A stretch of 64,000 nucleotides of DNA from Pycnopodia helianthoides (taxonomy: Eukaryota > Echinodermata > Asteroidea > Forcipulatida > Asteriidae): NCBI GenBank assembly GCA_032158295.1, contig CM063249.1:3115195-3179194 (forward strand). Direction: 5' to 3'. Positions 20,701 through 35,700 of the stretch are shown piece after piece; position 1 is the stretch's first letter; every line of letters starts with the position of its first letter. The translations under genes and the position numbers were made by a program. Under the pieces are notes generated by a model. That model was not told the DNA's origin. It made no database searches and saw nothing but the letters and a program-made list of their open reading frames with translations.

Positions 20701-23700
20701 CACCCTAAGTATCCGTCGCCATCAGCGTTAACATTCTCGGTAGAAAAATCCGCCATTACCCGTTGGTCTAATGGGAGCCCGAATGTGATTGGTCAGGATG
20801 TGCAGCGTGCCAAGCGGTCAAGCGTGCCAACTGACTAATCAGCTACTACGTAACAAAACGCAAGGCAACCATGGTTTGGCACGATTCCCTGCTCCGGTCA
20901 TGCAATCTACGACAAGAAACCGGTGCCCGACTATTATTCGTTGTTATGGTGTTTGGCCGGGTTTATCTTCAGTTCTTTGGAAGGATCTGTATCTTTACGT
21001 CGCAGAAACCAAAACTGGCATAAACGAAATATAATTTTTATAACAAAATTTCATAATTTTTGTCAAGAAGATCATCAAAAAACATGACAAAATAAATAGC
21101 GTCGTAAGAACAAGTAAAAACCACAAGGCCTTTTTCTCCCGCCAATTGATGATGACGTCACGTAAGCTAAAACGATACGGCACAAATAACGTTTTTTGCA
21201 AAAGTTTTTGCACCGAAAAAAAACATTAACGGCTAAACCTGCAGAAGTGTATGTAGTACGTATCGAAAGAACGATCCTTCGTTTATCAGAATATGGACTC
21301 CGTTTGTCTCAATCGTGCTCGAAACAGTCAGGGGCACCCTAAATGTAAAGCTAATCAACAAAAAGTGTGAAACTTTAATCACATTTCAGACGAAGATTCA
21401 CATGTATTTGGTACCTAAAATCTGGGAAAAAATGGGTTTACTTTACGACGAAAATGTTCAAAAAAACTTCCCACTCCATCTTGACCCAACACTACCCTCC
21501 AGTGGGCACTTGTAGCCAATCTTGCAGGGTCGCCTCCGAACGCTCGCGCATTCACGCGAAATCTCAAAGGGTCCGAGACCGCCGTGCAGCTGCAAATGAA
21601 ATCTGGTGTTCGGCCTCATTATCTAACACCCTGCGCACTGACTGTAACAAATTGTTTCATATATTTCATTGTTTTATAGAGGCTCCTGCATTATGCGCTA
21701 TATAAATGCCTTATATTATTATGATGATGAATGAGTTGGGAACGATTTTTTTTTTGCAATGGAGGAGAGAGCCAGACTAATATGTGCATGTGTGTTTTAC
21801 TGGAAATAAACAATAGACCTTATGCACATGACGTCATTTGAGTAGGGCGCCCTCGTCTAGAGGTCAAAAGAAGATTGCTCATTGGCTCATTCTCTGCGCC
21901 GCGCGTACAAAATGTGTTTTTTCCATTGTTTCGCCATTGTTTTACCTCTAAGATGGCGGCGTGATGACGTCAATGCATAAGGTCTATTGCGATCGCGATC
22001 GCGGCCACGTTAAATCTAGCAAATATCAAGGCTTGACAAACCATTTTTCTTGTCAAACCGTGTGGATGTAAAGTTATTTTTTTATTACTCGACAATTTTG
22101 TAACACTTGAATCGCAAATTGTATCGCAAATTGTGCGATGCACTTTGTGAAATTGCATTGCAAATCGCTCCAATTGCATCGCAAAATGCGATGCGATACA
22201 AGGGAAATCGTTCCCTGAATTAATGCTGTCATTATACATCAGATACACAACCTTTAGCGACCATTCACTTCTGTGTAATCATCACCATTCACCCAAACAT
22301 GGCTAATTTTTGTGGATTTTTTTGTCTCAACATTTTTTCAGCCAAAAAATGTATGCAAAAATATGGTGAATCAGAATTTAGTTTTGATTTTTTTTCCACG
22401 TTAACATCGGTGTTAGGGTAAAAAAAATTGACGATATTTGCTATTTTATTGGGCTGGTAGGGAAATCCATTGTTACAGTAACCCTGTCGATTGCTACAAA
22501 CTACAGTTATTGTATCGTGGTGGGAATTGCAGTACTTCCGGTTTATGAGCAATAAAGTGTAAATCAATGCCACTGTCTGGGTCAATGTGGTTAATACCTT
22601 GAGTTGGATATTAAACTTAAAGGGTGCATGCTATACTACCTTGTCCAGTGTGTCATGGCCCGGTGGTTTAGAGCATCGGATTCAAGTTCTGGTGGTCGAG
22701 TCATCGGTGTGTGGGTTCGAATCCCGGTCATGACACTTACGTCCTTGAGCAAGACGCTTTACGAATTGCTTCTCTTCACCTAGGGTATAAATGGGTACTA
22801 GGTATAAATGGGTACCTGCGAGGGTAGAGGTTGATATTGTGTATGAAAAAGCCTTCAGGGCGTGTATACTCCCCAGGGAGCGGAGAAAGATTACAGGAAT
22901 AGTATTGGCCCAATGACCAGGGCATTTAATGTAAAGCGCATTGATACGCTATTGTAAAATGCGCTATATATAAGAACTAGTTATTATTATTATTATTATG
23001 TGCCATGTAAAAGTTGGTCATTAGAAAAAGAAGAAGCAATGAGCTGAGTGTTATACCTGTGACAATCCCCTGAGTATATTTTGTTCAGTTTTCATTGTCA
23101 AAATTATTTTTCAAAATTTACCCAGTCAGTTTCCCTTGTGGTTTCTTACTTGATGTTTGAAATAAAAAAAGGCGCATCCCCTTAAGGTGATCCCTCTGCT
23201 GCCGCTTCCCAGGTTGTATCGTAAACTTGGATGTGATCCCTGGCTATACGGCAGTCACAGGTTGAATGGCTTCTGACTGGCAACCCCCCCCCCCAAAGAT
23301 ATTTACAAAATAGGGAGACTGCCAGCATAGGGCTGGATAGCTCAGTTGGTAGAGCACCGGTAAATACGGAGGTCGTGCTCCTGTCAATTTTTTTCTTTGC
23401 TCAACCCAAAATGAAGTTTTCATTGTTAATACCATTTCACATTCCTTCATGTACCACTCTTTGCATGAGGACTTTAAAATCGGTTAGTGAATGTGAACTT
23501 CACTATCAAAGTCCAATGTAAATGGGACTTAGATTTTAAAAAATAAATAGTGTGGTTTACATATAAATTTTGTGTAATGATATTTTTGTGCATGTGCAGC
23601 TTCTAGTGTTTTGTAATTCCGGTAAAATGTTGATTCTTTATCGAGATTGTGGGTTATTTATTGTGAGCTACGAAGCTGTTCGGTGGAAAATGATGCTTAA

Positions 23701-26700
23701 TAAAAAAAAAATTCTGTTCAGCAACATTAGCCAGGGAACCAGCCACAAACAATGTACATGTGACATGGTATTTTGACTGGTGTGCTGTTTGTGCTAATGC
23801 TGGATGTTTCTGTGGAAGGCTGTCTTCCTGTGCCTGACAGACTGCTTTCTGAAATGGGCCCAGGATTTTCATGCAAATGCTGTCAATTCGAAATGTAACC
23901 ATTGGAGCACTATAGCCACTTTACGTTGGTATTTAAAAAACTGTAGTACTGTGCCGAATCTTTCCTCTGTGTGGTATTATTTCTCAGGACTTTTTTGAGC
24001 TTCTGGATTGATTTTGGGGGGTTAAAGGAACATTACAGAATTGGTAAGAAAAAAACTTGTAAAATATACTTTTTGATCACAGATTTACATAAAACTTACA
24101 CGGTCTAATGATGAAAATGGTAGAAAACATCCCTTGAAATATTTCTGCCTGAAATGCCATATTTGATGACAAATGAAAAAACTAATTTTCCGATTGGAGT
24201 TTATCGCTCAGTGAGCGTTTGATTCATTTGTTGAATCTATATGATTTCATGCAAATGTGTAATTGGTTTTTCACTATTTTCTCGTGACCCAGATGGCCGA
24301 TCGATCTCAAACTTCTACAGGTTTGTCAGTTTATGTATATGGTGGATTACATAAAGTGCTTACACTGCCAGCAACTGTTTTGTTAGCAAAAACCAATTCT
24401 GTAATGTTCCTTTAAGAAATTTCGACTAAATAAAGTGAAGACAAACAAACGTTCTCATAGTATGCACTTGGATTTTTCGTTCTCTTCCGAGAAATTTATG
24501 GAATGTCTTACCATGAATATGCCCAAGCCTTGGTCGTGAGCCGGAATCTTGTTAGGCTGGAATCTTGGACTTGCCTCCCATCATGATGAATACAATGAAA
24601 AAACAAATCAGCCCATCAACCCCTTGTAATCCTCTTTTGTACAAAACAAAAGGATAAAAGTCTGGAATTGGAATTACACATTAACCCCTGAATAAAGGGA
24701 GACTTTGAACATGATTCCAGTACCCTTTGTTACTGGGGGAAAACAGGCATGCACCTGTGCACGCTACACAATGGATTGTACAAGGTCGTGTCAATTTCAG
24801 CTGGTCAACTGAGCGCAACCAAAAGAGGGACGCTCCGAAGTTGGTCCGGTCATTTATTAACGTCAACCGTCTGTTCAGAAATATTTTGCGCGTACCTGTA
24901 CATGCATGCACACCAACCGACATGAAAGTTTTTTGTTTGTTTACATTGAGCACAATGGAGGATCAAAACCGGCGGTGAACATTTTTAATCAGTGAGCCTT
25001 CAGATTGAAACTTTTCTCTCTTTTTTCTTCTTCTTTTTGATAATAAGGTACTCTGTACTTTTTTTTTTAGAACTTGTGAAATATATTTTTTTTGCTGGTC
25101 CTACTGCCTTCCACTTAGCTTTTGATCCTTGTACTGTATTTGTACATTTCCTTGATGGCAGGCCTTGCGCTTCAGCCTTTTTGTAAAGCCCAACCGGGCT
25201 AGTAAACTGTGCATTTTACTTGCCCCCAGGAAGTTTTAGTAGCCCATATTTCAAACATGTATTGTCGTCAATGTATCTTTCTGATGTATTAGTTGTAGCG
25301 ATCACAACCAGTTAAATGGTCAGATGAAGTTACAATTTACATTCGCACACTCAAAAATGAAATAATACAAACAATTTTTGTATTACTATTCATATCTGGA
25401 AAGGAAAATATATAAGCTCTATATACTCATACATTGTGTAGGTTGCGCAGTTGTGTTACTAGCCCACGGCAGTTTCCACTAGACAATGTACGCCGGGTTC
25501 GTGTTAAGGGTGAGTCCTGCCTGACGGCATTTTCGTACGTTTTGTCTTCTCAGTGATTTAGTCGTCCATCTCGATGGCAAGGAAGTCAAAGCTCACCGGT
25601 TCGTTTTGGCAGCACGCAGCACCCAGTGGGGAGTGCCTAACCTATCAGAGGCTAGTGCACTCGACTTCACAGGTAAGAAAAGTACATGAGAAGCTTTCAC
25701 TGAGTCCAATCCGTGTGTACCACACAGATAAATGATTTAAAGAGGTTGGGCCACGCTAGAGGTCACTCTAAAAAAAATTGTTTTACATCCCTAAATACAC
25801 CTATATCTACCAAGACAACACTGTGACAGAGTTATAGAATGAATGGGTATTCGTTTACAATGCAGTTTCCAAGCCTCTTTTCACCCACCGCCTTCAGGCA
25901 AAATCGGAACAACAGCAGTCGGTGCCAGAAAGCTGTCTGCAAAAATTCAAAAGAATAGTGACGTCGCAGTACGTACCCCTCTGTCAAAGGCTGTTTGTTG
26001 TTACTCATTGAGCATGGCGTCATGTTTGTTTGCTGCCCTCATTTACGGGATTTTGATAAAATAATTTAGGCGGCGGGCTAGTGAACGGAGTAAAAACTCC
26101 CTGCAAATATCACTTCTTTTGTTAATGTAATGTTACAAAAGATGCAACAAATTATAGAAAGCAGAAAACTAAAAAATAACTGCAATCACCATGGCCAATC
26201 CTCTTTAAGGGGAAGGTAACTTCTTGAGCTTTAGAAGGGCTGCAGCAACGAGCAGGGCTCGATATTAACACTGGACCGCAGGCCCGAGGCCAGTGATTTC
26301 AGCCTCGGGCCAGTAAACTCAGGACTGGGCAAGCAGGACAACAAGCATAGCAACGCAATAACTCACTGCACTCAGCGAGACCTATTATACAATCGCTTTC
26401 CATCTTTGTTTCGTTCACGGGTTCCCAGCCTACAAGCTTTTGCGGGTCATGCCTCCACACAGTCTCAGTCTCTGTTAAAACTAATTTCAAGGTGTTTATT
26501 TTTGAAAGAAATGTTGATTGAATGAATTCCCCGCCAGGTATCCCCTACGACATCGGCATGGCGCTGCTCAAGTGGGTCTACACGGACACCATAGACATGA
26601 AGACCGAAGACGGGTTCGTACTCGGACTGATGAAGGCTGCCAGCAAATTCAAACTGGATGCCCTACGTGACAGGTACGTATCCCTGGAGAAGCTACAATA

Positions 26701-29700
26701 GATGGATGGCAATAGGCATCATTGACCACCATCTTTGATGAATTGTGCACGCGTGAAGAGCTATCATTGGCTGAGAGTCGTGCGTAGCACGTACACGCGT
26801 GCACTTTTCCATTGTTTTACATCAAAGACGGCGGTCAATGGCGTGTATTGCAATCCATCTATATGGGAGTCTTCATAATGCTATTTGTTCAACTTCGACA
26901 GTATACAATTTCAGATAATAATAATTATAATAATAATAATAATAGTAATACTGGGATCTTATATAGCAATAAGGTACTCTAGGCTATCGAACAAAGAGAA
27001 ACATTTTAAAGACAGGTTAAACGAAACATTTGAATTATGAGACCGGCTTATGTAGCATCTTGTGAGGGTTTACAAGTTGCTGCTGCGCACTCAACAGCCA
27101 CTCCAGGAACACCGGGGCGAACCCCTTTCTCTTAGCGATAAGTGTAACTGGGTTCTTTTACTTGCATTACACAACACATCGGACCTACGGCTTAACGTCC
27201 CATCAGAAAGAACAAAGCAATAATGGTCAAGTGACTTGCTTTAGGGACACAGACGTCACAACCGGGAATCGAAACCCACATGCTGCCGATCGGAAACACC
27301 GGAGCTTGAGTGCGGTGCACTTGACCGCATTTAACGATTTTTCTGATCTTATCTTTGCTAGGTGTGAGAAAGCGCTAATGTCTTCAGTGAACGTCAGAAA
27401 CTGCATCCGATATTATCAGACGGCGGAGGAGATCGGCGCGACGTCGCTCAAGGCACACTGCTCGGAGCTGATCTCCAACCACTGGGTAAGTAATTCACAA
27501 CTGACCCCCTCGCCAAGGCCCAATTACATCGTGAACTAACAGTCGGCCATTTTATGGAGTCAAACTTTTGACTCCATAAAATGGCGGACCGTGTTAGTTC
27601 GCAAAGTTCAAGGAAAACCACGCAATTTCGAGGCATATTTGTGTGAATCATTGTATTCTACTTTTAAAACATCTTTCTAACCATATGCATTATTTAACAA
27701 ACGGTTACAAACGCTTTTTATAGACCAACTCGACCGATCCAAGGCAACGTGAACCTGTAAGCACAAAAAGTAGCTGTAGAAGCACAACCAAAATTATGTT
27801 TACCAGAATAACGTTACCAGCCAAACTGCCACGTCACAATGTACAATTTTGTATAACTGGTATCCTGCTCATTTCTGCCCAGCAGATAATTTCTGTGCTT
27901 AAGCAGCTCCATGAAATTGGGCCCAGGGCTGCATTAGAGTAGGTTTATTGTAACGCCAGCGTCGATTTCTTAAACAAATTTTTGTCTGCTTTATAACCTC
28001 TCCCCCCATTCTGTTTGTGTGCTTTTGCTGTTACAGAATGACTAAGTGGCGCTTTTGTGAACATGACAGCTCCTTTTGCTTCATAAGATATTCAAAGCCA
28101 AGAGCCTTTATTTATAATTTGTACCTTATCTCCTTTTTCCATTAAAGATTTGCTGTCGTTTTTGTTTTGCGATCAGTTTTCTGTTTTTTGATTAGTGGCT
28201 TTCCCTAATTGCTCTGTATTTTACTATTTTAAGTTTGACTGTTTGTACACATGGCCCTTAGGGATAGCAGTTGTAAAAAAATCAGAACCAAATCAGAATC
28301 CTCAAATTCATTTACGAATTGTAGCGTGTTTTGGCCGAGCAGCCTAGAGTATCGAACTCAAGCTCTGATGGCTGAGTCATCAGAGTGTGGGTTTCGAATC
28401 CCGGTCGTGACACTTGTGCTCTTGGGCAAGACACTTGACTATAATTGCTTCTCAATCACCCAGGAGCAAATGGGTACCTGTGAGGGTAGAGATTGTCGAT
28501 GTGAATGATTACCAGCCTGTACACCATTTTGGCTGCTGGTGCTGCATACTCCAAAGGAGTTGAGTCGGTTTCAGGAATGCTTGAAGGAACAGTACAGAAT
28601 TGGTTTTGCTAACAAAACAGTTGCTGGCAGTGTAAGCACTTTATGTAATCCACCATATACATAAACTGACAAACCTGTAGAAGTTTGAGATCGATCGGCC
28701 ATCTGGGTAACGAGAAAATAGTGAAAAACCGATTACACATTTGCATGAAATCATATAGATTCAACAAATGAATAAAACGCTCACTGAGCGATAAACTCCA
28801 ATCGGAAACTTAGTTTATTCATTTCTCATCAAATATGGCATTTGAGACAGAAATATTTCAAGGGATGTTTTCTACTATCATCATCATTAGACTGTGTAAG
28901 TTTTATGTAAATCTGTGATCAAAAAGTATATTTTACAAGTTTTTTTCTTACCAATTCTGTAATGTTCCTTTAAGGCCCAATGAGCAGGGGAATTATTAGT
29001 GTAAGATGATTCGATGCTATGTTTAAAAAGGTAGTAAATGCGTGTCACTACTACTATGCTTTGATTTGTCAACAGAATGACTTCACCAGTGACGACTTCG
29101 TCAACATGACGGCTCCGCTGCTGTACAAGATGTTCAAAGGGAAGACGCCTTTTCCTCTTCATCACGCCATCAGGAATCAACGAGAGGACATTGTCTTTCT
29201 TTACCTCATGGAGTTCGATGCTCTGGTACGTCGGACATGTTTCAGTAAATGTTGGCCAATCGACCGTATTTCTGACCACTTGAGGGCGCTTTCAGCAGCG
29301 AATTTCCTGGCATCACAATTACAGTTGGATCTTATTTTGACTGCCTGTATTTTCTTTTCTTGTATCAATGGCCAAAAAGATGATGATAATGCCAACATTT
29401 AAAAAAAGTTTGTTTTGTATCACGTACATTTGGTTCACACACGCACTCACACGGTCAAAAACATTGCAAATTTCATGTTTCACATATTCTAAAGAAATCA
29501 TCAATATTGTCTGATTGATCGAATATCATCAAAGTTCAGGAATGAACTAAAAATTCTCTGCACCAAAATGTACGAACAATATTATTTGAAATGTGACGTC
29601 ATCAAAAAATTTTGGATTTTGACAAAAGTTGCACTTGAAGGGTATCAAACACACAGTGGCATTTTACACTGTTAAGGTGAGGTTATAGACTTCTAAGTTT

Positions 29701-32700
29701 TTTTACTTCATTTTGAGAAAGACTCTATCTATTGGAGAATGAGGGGATCACAAAACTGAATTTGACCTTGGAACCCCTCTTTAAGGTCACACACCAGGGC
29801 CCAATTTCATCAGAGCTGCTTAAGCACAAAAAGTAGCTAAGCACAACGAAATTATGCTTACCAGAATAAGGTTACCAGCCAAACTACCATGTCACATGTA
29901 CAATTTGTGACTGGTATCCTGCTCGTTTCTGCTTAGCAGACACCTGTTAAGCAATATTTTTCTGCTTAAGCAGCTCTATGAAACTGGGCCCTGTTCATAC
30001 AACTCATAAAAAAACATTTCCATCTCTCGCTGTGCAAACCTTCCCAAGAGTGAGCGCAACAAAAAAGACACCGTTGTTATTGATTTTTATTATTTTTTTT
30101 TTCCCGGTAGCTTCCGGATAAACTGGATGAGATTGATGAGCGAGGGGATCTACCTCTAGACTTGGCCCTCGCCAGTAAACAAGAGAGTATCGCCCATGAA
30201 CTCGTCAAGCACAAGGTGGATATAGACAGAGCAGACTCCGGAGGGCGCTGTTTACTCCATAAGGCAGTCAAGCGAGGTGAGTGCTTTGAGAGAGAGAGAG
30301 AGGGGGGAGGGGGGAGGGGGAGGGTTGTGTAACTTTGACCATTTTGATGCAAAGAGCCCTTTTTTTTTAATTTGCTGAAGTCTAGTTTTATGTTGAACCT
30401 GGAAACTCCCCTGGTTTGAGGTCCACCAACCAACTTCATGTACCCAAGTCATACATTGCTTTCAAACTTAGACCAGTGAAGGGGAAAAACAATGGACCTT
30501 TCCCATGAAGTATGCTAATTAGATTTACGCATGCGTACAGACACTGTAGGTTGGCAAACGCCATAGAGTTGTGCACTAGGCAGACGCGCAAACGCGTGTG
30601 TGTGTCACGCCACCATCAGCCCCCAAACAAAAAGGCGCGATGTTCACTCATTTCGCCAACGTGTAGGGAAAGTGTGCATGCGCGAATGTTCAATTTACAT
30701 ATTTCATTGGAAGGGTCTATTAAAGGTATTATACAGATTGGTAGAGCTGACAAAGTAGTCGTAGACAGTTTTCATGTTTTGTGTGATTCAACATTGCATA
30801 AACAAACAAACCTGTGAAAGTTTGAGCTCAATTGGTCATCGAGGTCACAAGAAAATAGTGAAAAGAGACCTTAATGTGTTTTCTGTTTTTTCAAACATCA
30901 AGTTTTTATCACGTGTGATAAAAACTATTTTTTTACTCATTTCTCAGAAACGATAGCATTTTAGGCAGAAATATTTTAAGGAGCTCTTTCTACCATTACT
31001 TACTTTAAATCATGTAAGTTATGTGTGAATCTGTGAACATTTGTGTTTTTCGATCTTACCAATAGTGTACGGGGCCTTTAAGGAAACTTATAAGAATCTT
31101 TCACTCTGCATGTCTTGGTCTTGCTTGTCTTCACAACAGGGGACAAGTTCTCGGCGTTCTTCTTGATTCAAGCGGGGACAAAGGTCAACGCAGCGACTCA
31201 CCAAGAGAAGGAGACGGCCCTTCACATTGTGTCGTCCTACAGTCCCTTAGTCTCCCCTCCAGACGTGATATCGGACATGGTGGACGTTGCCCTGAAATTA
31301 CTGCAGCATGGCTCGAATCCCGATCAGCAGGACACACGCGGAAAGTAAGTTCTGAATCGGAAAGCTCAACAAATTGAGTCCTAAAATCCAAAATGTTGAA
31401 GGATAATTTCAAGGACAGTTGAAGTAATAATAATAATAATTGCCCGTAAAAATTACATTAAGTGCAACATGGCCTAAAATACATAGTACACTGTATAACA
31501 CATTGGGACACTGGCTCCCAAAATGGCGCCACCCAGAATATTGTGATGATCACACCAAGTGAATTGGGTCAACCTTTTTGCATATTCAATTTTACAAGTT
31601 ACACTTACTTCCACATTGGTAGTTGGAGGATACAATGACTTAGATAATGCGGAGGCATGTTCCAAGAAAGCAGGGCTTGTCAAGGAACACAAAACAGCAA
31701 CTAGACAAAGGCGACTAAACATAAACACATCATCGGATTTGAGCGCCATCTCTCTGGGTCATTAAGAAGATGTCCTTAGTATTTTTATTATTTCAAATTA
31801 ACCTTCAACATTTTGGATTTTAGACTCGATTTTCTTTCACTATTTTCTCTTGACTCACACAATGGATCAAGCCCAACTGTTCATAGATTTGTTATTTCAT
31901 GTATAATATGGTTGATTACACAAACATGAACGCACATTCTTTTGCACAACTGTTCACAGATTTGTTATTTCATGTATAATATGGTTGATTACACAAACAT
32001 GAACGCACATTCTTTTGCACACACCGTTGTGGGGACTTCCTATTGTTGTTCTATTATTCTCTTTTCTAAAGAATTCCCGTGTGGGGACCCGGTTTAACAA
32101 CAACAAAAAACATTGTGGGGGACCTTTGTTTCATTGTGTACAAGTCCCCACAACGGTGCGTGTGTGACTACCCAACGTATGCGACTATTATGTCAGCTCT
32201 AACAATCCTGTCTAATACCTTTAAAGGTATTGTACACTTTTGGTAACAGCTCCAAATCAGTGTCCACATTTTGTGTGATTCAACATATGCATGAACAAAC
32301 AAACCTGTGAATTTTTGAGCTCTATTGGTCATCGAGGTCACGAGAAAATAGTGAAAAGAGACCTTATGTGTTTTCCGTTTTTTTCAAACATCAAGTTTTT
32401 ATCACGCTTGATAAAAACTATTGCTTCACTCATTTCTCAGAATTGATAGCATTTTAGGCAGAAATATTTTAAGGAACCCTTTCTACCATTACTTACTTTA
32501 AATCATGTAAGTTATGTGTGAATCTGGGAACATTTGTGTTCTTCGATCTTACCAATAGTGTACAGGGCCTTTAAGGCAACAGGTAGCTCATAAACATTCC
32601 AGTTGACATTTTATAAAGCTTTCTACGTTCTTGTTGTATTTTTTTTTTTAAAGCTCTGCATTGCACCGAGCCGTCAGCAGCCGAAACACTGAAGTTTTCG

Positions 32701-35700
32701 ATCTTCTGTTATCTCAAAAATCGTAAGTAAAGGGAGTTTTATCTCCAAAATTCTTGAAGTACAAAAGTTTGTATTCGGTCACTGAAAGTAACCTGCATTC
32801 ACTCTTACTGCCCTACTAGGTTGAACCTTGACCTTCAGAATGCCGAAGGGGACAGCGGGCTGTGGCTAGCCTTGGACCCAACGGTCAGGGAAGGTGGGCT
32901 AGGGGAGGAGAGCATGGCTGCTAAGCTGATTAGGAGAGGCTGTAGCGCTGACTCGGTCAACTTGCACACAGGTACAAATAGATTCTATGGATGCATGTGA
33001 GCGCTTTGTCGCAGAATATAATCACGAGGTGAAGTATGGACTATTCCATTTTTCAGGAGGTGAAGCCGAGTGAAATGGAAAAGCCAGATTTCACCGAGAG
33101 AGAGTATATTCTGTGACAATGCACGAACAAATTGCGTTTAATTTTTTTTTTATGTAAGTCACACAAAGATCCTTGCCATTTGAAAAAGTTTAACAATGAA
33201 CACAAAATAGATAACCCACAGTCCGAAACACTAGAACACCCCTTCTAAATAATGTAGACACCAACCTTGTCTGCCGTGACACAACCTTGCCTTGTATGGA
33301 CGGACGAGCGAGATCGCTTGTTGTGGGAACGAGGTTGAGACTCAAGCCTCGAAAATCAATATACACTGTCCTATATTTATTTCCATATATGATGGTTTCG
33401 ACAGTCCAATGTCGCAGCAGTAAATACATGGCAAAATAGAGGATGACATGTGATGCGCGTTCCACCAATCAAATAACAAGGATCTTTGTGTAAGTTATAT
33501 AATATTAAATAAGGTTATAATAATAAAGACGAATGCATGGTAATTGAAAGAAAAGCAAATGTTTGAGTTTTTTAATATCTAAATAAATCTCAACCAAACA
33601 CATGGGCAATGATTTGCTATAAACATTTAAAAACTATGGAATTCGCTTGTATAGTTAATTCATCATTCAAAACTACAGTGATTAGTATTGAACGGTCAGA
33701 CAGTAAGATGCGTTCACCACATGATATCATATTGCAGGCTGACATAGTTTATCTGTCATTCAAAACCACAGTGGATGGTATTGTACTGTCAGACAGTAGG
33801 CGGGTTGACAATGTACTTTATAGATGCATTCACCACATAATATCAAATTACATGCTAGTGTTGTTTATCATGTTAAATCACAGTGGATGATATTAAATGG
33901 TCAGACAGTAGGAGGGTTGACAGTGTACTGTGTAGGTGCATTCTCCACATAAATTGCAGGCTGGCATAGTTTATCTTTCATTCGAGATCACAGTGGATGA
34001 TATTAAATGGTCAGACAGTGGGAGGGTTGACAGTGTACTGTGCAGATGCATTCACCACATGATATCATATTGCAGGCTGGCACAGTTTATATATCATGTA
34101 AAATCACAGTGGATGATATTTAATGGACAGACAGTGGGAGGGTTAACAAATTGAAAAGGATGTTCACTCTCTGACAATAAGTGGGTAAGATACATTTGAT
34201 TGTTTTTTTAATTTTTGGCATTGATGCGTTGCTAGGTGATAGTCTTCTCCATCGAGTCTGTAGGGCTGGCCTGACCAATGAGGATGCTGCGTTATTTCTT
34301 GCCACAAAAGGAGCCTCGACCAATCTTGCCAATTTCAAGGTATGTCAGTTCTTTCTGTCACAAATGAATTTCTATCTTCGACATTTCTCTTAATTTCTTC
34401 AAATGTTTCCCGTGTTTCACGAGGATGCTGCAGTATTTTTTTGCCACAAAAGAATCATCAACAAATAGACCATGTGACCTGTGACATCACATGTTTACAA
34501 AAGAGCCACAGAGCGTGGACTTCCGGAGGGCACATTTGGACACAGCTCAATGGAGGAATACAACAAATCTTATGTTTTATGGAGATCGCACTGTCTGATT
34601 TTCCTCAACTTTTGATATGAAGAAAGGGGGGACATCTCAAAAGCTGTACAGCTGTTGCTTTTGTAAATTTTGAATTTATGTGAAATCTATGACACAAAAT
34701 ATAAATTTTCCTATTGAGCCTGTGTAGCGTCTTGCCCGTCAGGAATAGCATTATAATGTACGAGGTCACCACTCTGTAAACAAATGTAACATGGTCTATA
34801 TTTTCAAGGTTTTTTCCAGTTGCAGTTTTTGTCATTAATTTTTTGGTATGTGCGACATATCTCAAATTTTTTCCTCATTTTAAGAAAAACTCAAAATATT
34901 TTGGAAGTTTGTGCAGATTATTTTCTAACACCATCAACCTTTATGAGGTATTGCATGGTGAGGTATTAATGTGTATTCTGTTTGCGGTAACACCATGTGT
35001 ATATATATCTATTTTGCTGTGTAGAGTTGTTCTTGAGAACTTTTCTTGCTATTTATTCAACTGCCGCGGAGTAGATTTCATAATTCGGGAGAGTACTTGG
35101 TTCTGAAAAGGACTGAGTTCTAAAATCAACATTTGTTTGTCTGTTTTGAGAGCTGGGCCCAATTTCATAGAGCTGCTTAAGCAGAAAATATTGCTTAACA
35201 ATTGTCTGCTAAGCAGAAATGAGCAGGATACCAGTCACAAATTGTACATGCGACATGGTATTTTGGCTGGTAACCTTATTCCTGTAAGCATAATTTTGTT
35301 GTGCTTAGCTACTTTTTGTGCTTAAGCAGCTCTATGAAGTTGGGCCCCGTTGTGATAAATTCAGAATAATTAGTATTTCTTTTTGTTGTTGGTTTTTGTT
35401 TTGTTAAATCTCAGGGTGAAACACCCTTACATGCTGCGGCCGTTAATGGCCTGGCAAAGTTAGTGGCCCTCCTGCTCCAGAAGGGAGCCAACCCCAACGC
35501 TCAGACCAAGGAGGACGTCTTGGGCAAGATGAACCAGCTGAATCTAGAGGAGGACGGTCAGCCCAACCTCCTCCTGGCCTCCAGGCAGACACCCCTACAC
35601 ATGGCCATCGCTAACCAGCACTCGGACGTCGTCAGCGTGTTCCTGGAGCATAGAAGTAAGATGATGGTTTCCTTGTAGGCCCCGGCCTCGTCCGACTCAG

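Noticed and set aside
34420..34453. A second, alternative ANKFY1 exon 11
   Set aside because: Only two short stretches echo exon 11, with no open frame or splice pair around them.
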